Source of the DNA: Halichoerus grypus
Taxonomy: Eukaryota > Chordata > Mammalia > Carnivora > Phocidae
Direction: 5' to 3'
DNA length: 64,000 nucleotides
NCBI RefSeq assembly: GCF_964656455.1
Contig: NC_135724.1
Coordinates: 10,191,414-10,255,413 of the forward strand
This document shows, in pieces, positions 48,891 through 59,289 of this stretch. The notes beneath the pieces were generated by a model, which did not search any database, was not told the DNA's origin, and saw only the letters and a list, made by a program, of their open reading frames with translations. The number at the start of each line of letters is the position of its first letter. The stretch's first letter is position 1. The position numbers were made by a program, and so were the translations under genes.

Positions 48891-50639
48891 AGTAATATTC
48901 TATTTTCTTTATTTTTATATAAATGCAGCAAGAGGTGAGTGATAAATAATTTGAGCTTAAAATGTGTTTCTCAAGGACATGCAGGTTTAGAAGCACAGGC
49001 CTCTGATAAATTGATAAAAAAAAAAACTTGTATATTATTTTCAAGAGTGCTGTGTAATAAAGATGAAATGCTTCCAAAAAAAAAAATCTAAAATAAAAGC
49101 AAAGAAACAAAAAAAAAAAGAATAGAAAAGAAAAGAAAACTTGTATAGAGATAAAAGTGCCAACTTAGTAGTCTGAGAGAGTCGGTCATTCAGGGAAGAT
49201 AGTTTATCATTTTTAAAGAGCATAAATTAAACTTCGGATCTTTCTATCAAAGACTGCCCTTGAAAACTCATCAAGGTAAGTAGTTTTGGAAGGAATTAAA
49301 GCCAGTGCCTGAATTATAGTGATTTTGTAACCAATAATGTATTTTCTGAGAGCTTTTATTACTTCCTAATTATTTAGTTGATACCAATAAAAGTTGCAAA
49401 TCTTACTGAGGGAGAGGTATATGATCTGTAGTGATACTATATCATTCAGAAATTAGGAACTATTGAGAATGCAAATGATACCATGCAAATTAAATCAAAT
49501 AACTTTGACATATTTGTGTATTAACTGACACATTGATTTTACTATATTTGTAGATCTATAAAATATATTCAGAAGTATTTAAAATAATATTCCACTTAAA
49601 ATATTAAATAGCATCTGTCTGCACTAAAGAAAAGTAATAAACCATAATCTCTTCAAAGATTTATTTTATTGTTACAGAATTTAAAGTTTTGACAACTTCA
49701 ATTAAATCTTTCTGTAGACCATAATATTTTTAATTGAGAAAATACTCTCTTATAGCCAGATGGAATCCTCTAAAATTCTCCCCCTTCTACTAAGATAGTA
49801 AACAAAAGGCACTATCAAAACCTAGAAGGAATGGTAGAAATCAGGCCTGTCTCTAATGACTTATGGGAAGCAGATGTGGTATCCATTGTACAAATTTGCT
49901 GATGAATGACATTATACATAGAAAACAGTACAGGTCCTGAGACATCATAAGACTAAATAAACGTTAAATATATTAATATTTTCTATTTGATTAAACAAAC
50001 TGTATAAAATTCCAACAAACAGTTGAATTCATACTTAAACAATATCACCAATACATTAATAACAAAACCACTACATACACAAAGATGGCAGCGCATATAA
50101 CTCTATAAACATAACCAATATGCAGCCCCAATTGCAGATATTGTGCTGTGGTATGTTTGATAAAAAAAAGAGTTATCATAGTCTGAGGTATATTCTATGC
50201 AATCATCTCTATAACTTTATCCTCTGCAAATTTATAGGACTTAGTTCCCAAAGAAAAACAATCTTCCAAAGGGAAAAATGCACAGAAGTTAATCCATTGA
50301 AATGTAAGCTTAAAAATACAAGTGCAGGAACCCAAGTAAGATTTGAACAGCATATTGCATTTACCACAACTCCATTTTGTTCACATTCTCATATGTGTTC
50401 TTAGCATTTCTCCTCATACCCATTCTCTACTATCCATTCTAGAATCCCCACAGCCTTTACAAACACTTCTGGTCTCAGTGCCTTAACTGGTGGTGTGACC
50501 CTAAACCTCATGCTAGGCCATTCCCAGGCCAAGATGATTGCACTTTGTCTTTTATCATCAAAGTTGGACAACTGTGTATGAAGAACATCCAAGTGAACAA
50601 AAATGTACCAAACATATTTTTCCTTGCCTCCTATGTGTA
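48891..50639. other. AT-rich stretch with A-rich runs, nothing recognised
   Basis: A-rich purine runs lie at 49015-49025 and 49077-49138. Small frames (50120-50404 and minus 50401-50592) have no recognisable domain. 50400-50600 is less AT-rich and may be an old repeat. Confidence 0.4.
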
Positions 50640-51520
50640 ACAGCAGCCTTACATCTAATTAATGATCTACATCAGTTAACCTTCCCTAAATGATGCTTCA
50701 TCTTCCTGCCTGCTGGTTCCTTGGCATGAGTTGCCCAAAGTGTCCAATGGTCACCTGCAGCTTTTGGTGAAAGTGAGTCAAGATGCTAGACTTTAAGAAT
50801 TCTTGTATGTTTCTATTTGTCTTTTAATGTCTTTGTCTTTGCCATAGAACCTACGTCAGAGATGCTCCCTGAGCCCCAGTCTGAGCCCAGATTAGACCTA
50901 CTTGGAGTATCAAAGAAGAGACAAGCCCAGATAAATCCATAGGTTGAAGAAAAGCCTCCAACCTGGGCTCTTAGATCATCTGACCCCAGCCAACCCAAAG
51001 ATTCGTGAGTGATAAATAATGTGTTTAGAGCCACAGAATTCTGACTTGGTTTGCTAAAAGGATAAAACTAACCTATCCAAAAATTGGTATCTGGAAGTGG
51101 GGTGGTGATGTAACAGTAACCTGAAGTTTGTGGCAATATTTTGGGTTTTTTTTGGAACTGTGTGGAAGAAAGTGGGCAAACAAATAGAAGTACAGCAAAT
51201 GACCATGAAATTGTTATAAGTGCTTGGAAAAATGGCTAACCAAAACATGGGAAAATTGTCACATAGAGATATTTGAAGATAAAAATTTACAATGGTTTAA
51301 ATATAAGGAAGAGGATGGTTTGAGGTAAATGGTGGTGAAGGGTGTGAAGGTTATTTGGCCAGAGAAAGAAGCATGAACCATTGGGAGAGGAGGACTTGGG
51401 GAAAGAAAAAAGTTGTGAAAAGGGTTTTGGGAGAAAAAGAAAGTGTGGTAAGGTGGAAGGAAACAGCCATTGATATTGGTGAACTTCCTGTGAATCTGAA
51501 AAAGTACATTTAATCACATT
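50640..51520 (+). mobile_element. Decayed MaLR-type LTR element (LTR plus internal start)
   Basis: The 3' part of the LTR-like text ('attcgtgagtgataaataat') is followed by 'ccaaaaattggtatctggaa' and 'gtggggtggtgatgtaacag', which resembles the leader region just after a mammalian-apparent LTR retrotransposon LTR. 51090-51520 is purine-rich, as MaLR internal sequence tends to be. No coding gag or pol remains. The assignment is from wording only. Confidence 0.45.
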
Positions 51521-52418
51521 CTAAAATATCATGGGGAATTTATATTGAAACAAGGATATGTGTAAATAAATCTTCAGAGCACTTAGGTATTTGTAAAATG
51601 CTATGCCAAATCCTGAGAAAGGCAAAACTTTCTCTCGTAAGTCTAAAACAAAAGTTCACAAAGGAACATCCCAAATATTAAATTAATACGAACAACAGAG
51701 TGGTCGGTTGCATGCAAAATAAATGTATATTTTCCTCAGTATTGTTCTTCTTACTCTTAAACTTCTTTTTTTTCCAATCTAGTAATCTCTATAATCATAC
51801 AGTTTGAACTGTGTTTGGGGGGAAAAAATGACTCAACTGTCCTGTCCTGTATCAGGCAATCCTCTCTCTCTCTGTCTTATCGTCTGTCTCTCTCTCTTTC
51901 TCATAGAAACCTGATGTTGCATGTGTTTTTAAAGTATTTAGATTAAATACTGGTGTGTGCCTTCCTTATTCCTTTTTTTTTGAACTTATTAAATGATTGA
52001 TTATGGATGTGCTATCAGTATCTTGTTTTCTGTGGACTGTGATGTTTTCCAGTGAAGTTTAAAAAAATAAATAAAAAGGAAACTTTCAAGAACACATTGC
52101 CCTATTGCTTTGGGGTTTGGGGTGATCCTAGCAAAATGCTTTGCTGGCTGATTTCTTGTTATGAACTGGGCTCTCTCCTCCAAGCACAGTCATAAAATTG
52201 CTTTGCCATTTTTTTCAATTACCAATAAAAACTGTCAAAGAGCCATGCTCAAAAGTGAGTCGTTAGCTGAAGTCAGCTCTTTTATTTATATTTAGTACAC
52301 CCACAGTACCTCTAGCATTTAATATTCCAACCAAGATGTAAGCATCCAAACAATCATCTACTACCCTAATGCCACATAATGCTTTAAATATTTTTATTTA
52401 CCTGCTCCCAACATAATC
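51521..52418. other. Unassigned, with CT-rich simple repeat
   Basis: A CT/TC-rich run lies at about 51862-51903. The rest shows no gene or named repeat. Confidence 0.45.
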
Positions 52419-52433
52419 CATTCAGATAATTCT

Positions 52434-52613
52434 TTTTTTTTTTTTTAAAGATTTTATTTATTTATTTGAGAGAGAGAGAATGAGAGAGAGCACATGAGAG
52501 GGGGGAGGGTCAGAGGGAGAAGCAGACTCCCTGCTGAGCAGGGAGCCCGATGCGGGACTCGATCCAGGGACTCCAGGATCATGACCTGAGCTGAAGGCAG
52601 CCACCCAGGCGCC
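52434..52613 (-). mobile_element. CAN-SINE, minus strand, with a promoter-box deletion
   Basis: Standard copy except that 'gctgaaggcag' joins directly to 'ccacccaggcgccc', lacking about 17 bp (normally acgcttaac-gactgag) in the tRNA-like A-box region. The TSD cattcagataattct is perfect at 52419-52433 and 52614-52628. Confidence 0.95.
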
Positions 52614-52653
52614 CATTCAGATAATTCTAAAAGGAGAAATACTACTCATTTCC

Positions 52654-52987
52654 TTTTTTTTAAATTTTATTATGTTATGTTAATCACCATACATTACATC
52701 ATTAGTTTTTGATGTAGTGTTCCATGATTCACTGTTTGCGTATAACACCCAGTGCTCCACGCAGAACGGGCCCTCTTTAATACCCATCACCCGGCTAACC
52801 CATCCCCCGCCCCCCTCCCCTCTAGAACCCTCAGTTTGTTTTTCAGAGTCCATAGTCTCTCATGGTTCATCTCCCCCTCTGATTTCTCCGCCTTCATTTC
52901 TCCCTTCCTACTATCTTCTTTTTTTTTAACATATAATTTATTATTTGTTTCAGAGGTACAGGTCTGTGATTCAACAGTCTTACAGAA
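52654..52987 (-). mobile_element. L1 composite tail, 5'-truncated in module 1, minus strand
   Basis: On the minus strand: the last bases of module 1 (aagactgttgaatcacagac to aataataaattatatgtt), A-rich interruption, purine linker, complete module 2, A-tail. The TSD tactcatttcc is at 52643-52653 and 52988-52998. Because one TSD pair surrounds both modules, they arrived together. Confidence 0.93.
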
Positions 52988-52998
52988 TACTCATTTCC

Positions 52999-54169
52999 AG
53001 TCACAGATCTTATTGTAGGGAAAATACCAGTGATGCAATAATTTACCATAATAAGTGAAGCACAGCACCTAATGGAAGCATTTGTCAGTGTAATAAAACT
53101 GTGTTTATTAAGACACTTAAAAGACTTTTTGGTTGGTTCAGTGGAGTCAAGTTGGGTATGTGCTGCTACATTAGATAATGTAAAGGTTTTCTAATGACAA
53201 ATCTGAGCATATACAGCATCTGTTGTCAATCATTAGTGTTGGTAATAAAAATGTTGTCACCTATGACTCGCAGCATTTTCAGCATCAAAGGATGATGCAG
53301 AGAACAGGCAAGAACAGGGCTAGATAGAACAATGGCTTTACAGAGGACGAAGAAAGCTGGCAGTGTGCCATGTTTTACAGGATTAAAGGGTGCCAGTGAT
53401 AGCACTGGTTTAGTCACGGAAAGAGCAACTTGAAAAGTGCACTGAACAGTGTCCTTATCTATTCAGCATATATTTGAACTGTAAACGATGGCAAAGAGGG
53501 TCTTCTGCTTCCCGATGAATTTCAAAGAATCAAAGATACCTAGATGAGGGAAGAAACTCGACTCCATTTCAATCTCCACATGTTGAATACATGGAGGCAA
53601 AATAATATGCTTTGTTACACCATCCATCTTACTCATTTATAATGTGACCTGAGATTATATGAAAGCAGGAAAAAAAATCCAAGAGGACAAATATATGTAG
53701 TGTAAAATGACAAAGGGAGGCTTCCATTGTTGTGATTAATTATGTCTCCATCTGTACTCTGCACAATGAAACTTTTGTGCACCATCCATACAAATCAGCA
53801 AACACACAGTGGTTTAGTGAAAAGCATAGAGGTTTTGGAATAAAGAAGAACAAAGTGCAAATCATCAGCCATTGTTTGACTATGAAACTTTTTCTCTGTT
53901 AGTGAAATAAAGCTAACAATACATTATTTCACAGGATTCTTGGTTAGAAGGAAAGCGATGGTGTGGAAATTTCTTCCATATTCTCTGGGAAAATGGTCCT
54001 TTACAATGGTTTGTCCCTTCTTTTCTTAGTGCCTTCATATAAAATAAACGATGAATCTTCTGATTGTCTAACTCTAACGTTGAGATGAAGGTGCCAGTGA
54101 TTTAAAGACTTGCTCCAGAATGCCTGTGAAGTTTAGCACTAGGTTTGGTTGGGGAAATAAAGTCAGAGA
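52999..54169. other. AT-rich stretch, nothing recognised
   Basis: No repeat or gene recognised. Small minus frame 53226-53417 without domain. Confidence 0.45.
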
Positions 54170-54545
54170 TTTTTTTTTTAGTGAAGTTTTTACTTTATTT
54201 ATATTTATTTTTTATTTGAGTATAGTTAACACACAGCATTACACTAGTTTCAGGTGTACAACATAGTGATTTGACAAGTTTATACATTATGCTGTGCTCA
54301 CCACAAGTGTACCTACCATCTGTCACCATACAACACTACTACCATATTGTTAACTCTATTCCTTATGCTGGGCCTTTGACTGCCCTGACTTACTCATTCT
54401 ATAACTGGAAGACTATCTCCCACTGCCCTTCACCCATATCGCCCAACCCCTCCACCCCTTCCCCTCTGGCAACCATCAGTATATTCTCTATATTTATGGG
54501 TCTGATTCTGCTTTTTGTTTGTTTATTCATTCGTTTTTTTTTGTT
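54170..54545 (-). mobile_element. L1 3' end, older type, minus strand
   Basis: Antisense L1 terminus: 'gagtatagttaacacacagc', 'agtttcaggtgtacaacata', 'gtgctcaccacaagtgtacc', 'cccctctggcaaccatcagt', 'tatttatgggtctgattctg'. The 94-codon plus frame here is a translation of this repeat. Confidence 0.88.
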
Positions 54546-54982
54546 GCTCCTCTAGTCTTGCCCATTTGTAAATTACATAAAAATCCAACGAGGTACTTAG
54601 GCTAATCATCCCAGACTAATCATTAATTTCTCTCTTTTCCTCACAGCACATTCAGTTCATCAATAAACGCTCTTAGATCTACCACCAAAACACATCTTAT
54701 TCCAGACATTTCTTCTGTTTGAACTGCAACTACTATAGAGCAAAGCAAGATCTTTCAACCAATTCTTCCAAAATAGCCTCCTCCTAAGCCCAGAGTAATT
54801 CATTTCCTGCATAGCAGGTAAGGTGCTCTCTTGAAAATAAACATTGGATAATATTGCTCTCCTATTTGTTCACCCTGATCATGTGATCTTTCTTCCTGTT
54901 CTGCAAGCATATCACTCTTCCTACCTTAAGGTATGCATGCTGTTCCCTCTTCCTCCGATGACATTCCCCTAGAATATGTCTT

Positions 54983-55179
54983 TTTTTTTTTTTTTAAGAT
55001 TTTATTTATTGGACAGAGAGAGACACAGTGAGAGAGGGAACACAAGCAGGGGGAGTGGGAGAGGGAGAAGCAGGCTTCCTGCGGAGCAGGGAGTCCGATG
55101 CGGGGCTCGATCCCAGAACCCTGGGATCATGACCTGAGCCGAAGGCAGACGCTTAACGACTGTGCCACCCAGGCACCCC
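54983..55179 (-). mobile_element. CAN-SINE, minus strand
   Basis: Young type. The 18-bp TSD tcccctagaatatgtctt is perfect at 54965-54982 and 55180-55197. It is inserted within or beside an L2 relic. Confidence 0.97.
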
Positions 55180-55197
55180 TCCCCTAGAATATGTCTT

Positions 55198-55560
55198 AGA
55201 GAACTTTTTCTCAACATTAAATTTCAAATTAAATAGAAATTTCTCAGAAAAGATCCTCCTATGATACAGTGTCTGAGATGCCCTTCTGATGATATTCTAT
55301 GATATTATTCTGTTATGCATAGGGCACTTGTGAAATTAAATAGAAATTTCTCAGAAAAGATCCTCCTATGATACAGTGTCTGAGATGCCCTTCTGATGAT
55401 ATTCTATGATATTATTCTGTTATGCATAGGGCGCTTGTGACTATCTGAAATAGTCTTATGTGTCTCCTCATTTGAATGAAAACTCTTGGAAGGAAAGTAT
55501 TTAAGACTCTTGCTTGTAGTCTGCAGGTTAGCTTGCTTTTCTATCGTGGATACTGGCAGA
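55198..55560 (+). mobile_element. L2 relic carrying a tandem duplication
   Basis: 'cttgtgactatctgaaatag', 'gtgtctcctcatttgaatga' and 'actcttggaaggaaagtatt' follow L2 3' order. The upstream half is doubled (next entry). Confidence 0.55.
55227..55440 (+). repeat. 107-bp tandem duplication, nearly identical
   Basis: 55227-55333 and 55334-55440 are the same 107 bp with one visible difference (gggcac versus gggcgc near the end). The unit starts aattaaatagaaatttctca and ends cttgtga. It is much younger than the surrounding relic, or possibly an assembly artefact. Confidence 0.97.
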
Positions 55561-56189
55561 AGACTAAACGCTTTTGGGTCAGAAACAAAGGATTTTATTA
55601 ATTTGACATAGCAAACACCAAGAGTTTCATCTTGAGTCATTTCCTCATGATCCATCACTCCTCAATTCCCACGAATGCTATGCAGAAAAGCACAGAAAAA
55701 TGCTATGAATGCAGTAGATTTATATTTCACATAAGGAATTATGAGCTTGGGAAATCCAACACTTTTACAGTGAGCCATTAGCAAGCCTGCTCTTTATATA
55801 ATGCAAATAAAACTCTGAGGAATGGCTGGACAAGGAACAGTCAGAACCTCATTCTTGGCATGCCCAGAAAGAAAGAAGATGCAGGGGCATTCAAGACCCA
55901 TGACCGATTGTTCCTTCCAAAAATCAATCCCTTGGTCTGACAGGTTCTTGAACGAACTTGAATTTTAACATAAGTATGTCACCAACCACTCTCAATGATC
56001 TGACCAAAGGAGGCTGGGATCAAATCCATTAAATCTGTCTTGTGTAGCCCTAACTAAGGCTACTATCAACAGGACTCCCAGGTCAGACATATATGGCAAA
56101 CTGAAGTACTGAGCTCACCATATCCTCCCTACTCACCACTAGGTCCAAGACACAGCCACTGAATGTAAGTCCAGAACTGACTGAGCGAA
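55561..56189. other. Unassigned stretch
   Basis: Slightly less AT-rich. No exon or named repeat is supported. Confidence 0.4.
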
Positions 56190-56525
56190 AAGCAAGTTTC
56201 AATCTTGTTATGGTCTGAACGTTTGTGCCCTCCTCCCAAAGTTCTTATGCTGAAATCTTAACCTCCAAAGATAATGGCATTAGGAGGTGGGGCCTTTGGG
56301 TGCTTAGTCAAGGGAGTGACCCTCATGAGTGAGATTAGTGCCTGATAAAAGAGCTCCAGAAAGCTCCCTCATCCTTTTACCATGTGAGAACACAGTGAAA
56401 GGTCTGTAGTCTATAGCCTGGAAGAGGGTTCTTGAACTTCCAGTCTCCAAAACTGGAAGAAATAAATTCCTGTGTTTATAAGCCATCTTGACTGTGGTAT
56501 TTTGTTAAAGCAGCCCAAACAGGTG
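56190..56525 (+). mobile_element. Solitary MaLR/MLT-type LTR (probable)
   Basis: It starts 'ttgttatggtctgaacgttt', continues 'ggtggggcctttgggtgctt', 'ccatgtgagaacacagtgaa', then AATAAA at 56460-56465 and ends 'ggtattttgttaaagcagcc'. This order is typical of ERVL-MaLR solo LTRs. No internal sequence on either side. Confidence 0.55.
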
Positions 56526-56941
56526 AAGACAAATCCCCCATGTCCCTTTAGGATAGTTATGACCCAGAAGGTTATGTCTACTTGGTTGGACTGAGATTGA
56601 TGTTAGGGGAATGAAATAAATCTAAATTCTAAAAAATCTAAAATTGAATCTTAAAAAGATTAAATAATTAATGGAAATTTCACCTTTGCAAAACCAAGTG
56701 GGTCCTAAAAATATTTAAAATTAAAGGACATCTGTCCTAAGATAAATTATATCATATTTTTAAATTATCCCTCTCTCCAGATATTTATCAAGTAGTTATA
56801 GGTTACACTTAGAGGTCTAATCACTCTATTTGAACTTGTGTAAAACATTGAAAAGTAAACTTTGGGGAAATCATTTAAACTATCCTACCAAAAAAGCTAA
56901 AAGTCCATTTTACTTCTCTACAGTTAAGAGTGGGTCACCCT

Positions 56942-57452
56942 ATTATGCTGAGCGAAATAAGTCAAACAGAGAAAGACATGTATCATATGACCTCACTGAT
57001 ATGAGGAACTCTTAATCTCAGGAAACAAACTGAGGGTTGCTGGAGTCGGGGGTGGGGTGGGAAGGATGGGGTGACTGGGTGATAGACACTGGGGAGGGTA
57101 TGTGCTCTGGTAAGCGCTGTGAATTGTGCAAGACTGTTGAATCTCAGATCCGTACCTCTGAAACAAATAATGCAATATATGTTAAGAAAAAAAAAAGAAG
57201 ATAGCAGGAGGGGAAGAATGAAGGGGGGGGAATCGGAGGGGTAGACGAACCATGAGAGACGATGGACTCTGAAAAACAAACTGAGGGTTCTAGAGGGGAG
57301 GGGCGTGGGGGGATGGGTTAGCCTGGTGATGGGTATTAAAGAGGGCACGTTCTGCATGGAGCACTGGGTGTTATGCACAAACAATGAATCATGGAACACT
57401 ACATCTAAAACTAATGATGTAATGTATGAGGATTAACATAACAATAAAAAAA
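56942..57452 (+). mobile_element. 5'-truncated L1 with complete two-module 3' tail
   Basis: Module 1 spans about 56942-57184 (to 'acaaataatgcaatatatgt' taa), an A-rich tract 57185-57196, a purine linker 57197-57240 (agaagatagcaggaggggaa and a G8 run), and module 2 about 57255-57452 ('gaaaaacaaactgagggttc' to 'aacataacaataaaa'). The 16-bp TSD aagagtgggtcaccct is perfect at 56926-56941 and 57453-57468, so the composite came in one event. The minus frame of 138 codons is a translation of the tail. Confidence 0.96.
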
Positions 57453-57468
57453 AAGAGTGGGTCACCCT

Positions 57469-59289
57469 GAGTGTATTATGCCCATTCTGTATCATGTGTG
57501 TATGAGAAACAGGGAGGGGGAGACAGAGAGAGAACATAAACATACAAATAAAGCTTTCTGAAAAATAAATCTAATGGACTCCTACATCCAGTGAATTTAT
57601 TTTAAGCCTTTCTTCAGAGGGCTTATATTTAATAAAATTATAATTGTTTATTTAACAATAAGAGGTGTACTAATTGTTTCACTATTCTTGTTAGATCTCA
57701 TATAAATAAAGACACTTAAATAGAGTGCACGTATGGTAGAGGGATAGAACTAGAGGTGTGTAAATACATAATTAATTGTCTCTCTGATGAGAAGAGTATG
57801 TATATACCTACATACATAATTTTATTACAAATTTTACTAATGTAAAGGGACTATATAGTAAAATTTACAAATGATAATAAAAGTTTCATACTTTATTATA
57901 AATTCATAAGCCATTTGGTTCCCAAAGAATACTTTCATTCATTTTTTGCTGAACACTTGTGCCTGAGTCCAAGAAAGAATTGCAATTGACCAAAAGGTAT
58001 AGGAGTGACATGAATGTTGTTTGGTGTTTCCTTTATACTAAGGAGTAATAGGAAAATGAAAAATAAAAACAGATGTTTGTTAATGATGTGAACAACTTTC
58101 AATACTGGGATAAGATTTTCTTAATTATGCTATTTGTAATAAAACAGCTATAGATACACAAATTTTAAATTTTAAGCTTAATTAAACACAGCTTCTTAAC
58201 ATTTTTCTATCACATTTTAAGTGTAGATAATTAGCAAACAATAAATCAAGTCTGATTTGTAGTGTTTGTCAATTTCTGGGTGTATATACTGATACTCTGG
58301 CTGATTTCCAGATGCCCAATGGATGTTACTGAATGCAAAGTTGAGAAAAAAGGTACATGAGTGCATCATTTTATAGTATTCTACCATGCAGACTGAAAAG
58401 ACGTGAGTAACATTAAAATGCAGCAAAGCAGTTAAGAAGTGAGTCTTGTGTATTTATTAGCTTTTATTTTAATGTAATGAATTCCATTTTAAGTTTATAT
58501 CAATTTTTAATAATGGCTGTGTTTAAAACTCAGCTCCCCCAAATTCCTGAACATTTAACAATCTGCTCTGCCAAATTCATTCTAGCCAACTCCAGCACAC
58601 TACTGGATAGAATAAAGACAAACAGAAACATACATCCTGAACAACTGTAGGAATAATAACTTTGACCTGGGGGGTGGGATGAGTGAGAAACATCTTTAAA
58701 TACTTGAAAGAGTTCATGTAGGAAAGGAACTGTCCTGATTCTGAGTCTAGAGATTTTTTATTCAGTCAATGATGCCATTTAAGGGAGATTATCTTCAATT
58801 TAATATAAAAACCAACTAAGAAAATTTAATCCTCACTAATTAAACGTGGACAACTGGTTTCCACTGTGAAATGTAGAGAGCTTAGAGGTTGTCACTCCTG
58901 TACTTCCAACAAGAAAAAAGCTGAACAAATTGAAAATCAGTAACTTTTGTTGATTATATCATCTACATTAGCATGATAAACCACCAGCCCAAAATCTAGA
59001 AAGAGAGAGGAATCCAGAGAGTCACGAGGAGATGTGCTTGCCTGGAGCAGAAACTGCCAGAGCCCTACTGGTAGATAGTTAAATGGTAATTTTGTGGATA
59101 AAAATGGAAGTAAGAAACTACTGATGGCCACAATCTTAGAAGGACTCCCACAATTTTGTGGGGCTTTCTTCCATGAACTCCCTAGTTTCATGAAAATAAA
59201 ATAAGAGAAAATCCCCTATGCCTTTGGCAGGGAAGGGGTAATACTGTAGAACAGTAATATTGTGGAATACTAATATTGTAGAATATGCC
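57469..59289. other. AT-rich stretch, mostly unassigned
   Basis: 58570-59215 may be old repeat text (L1 5' or other), but no family could be fixed. No gene recognised. Confidence 0.4.
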
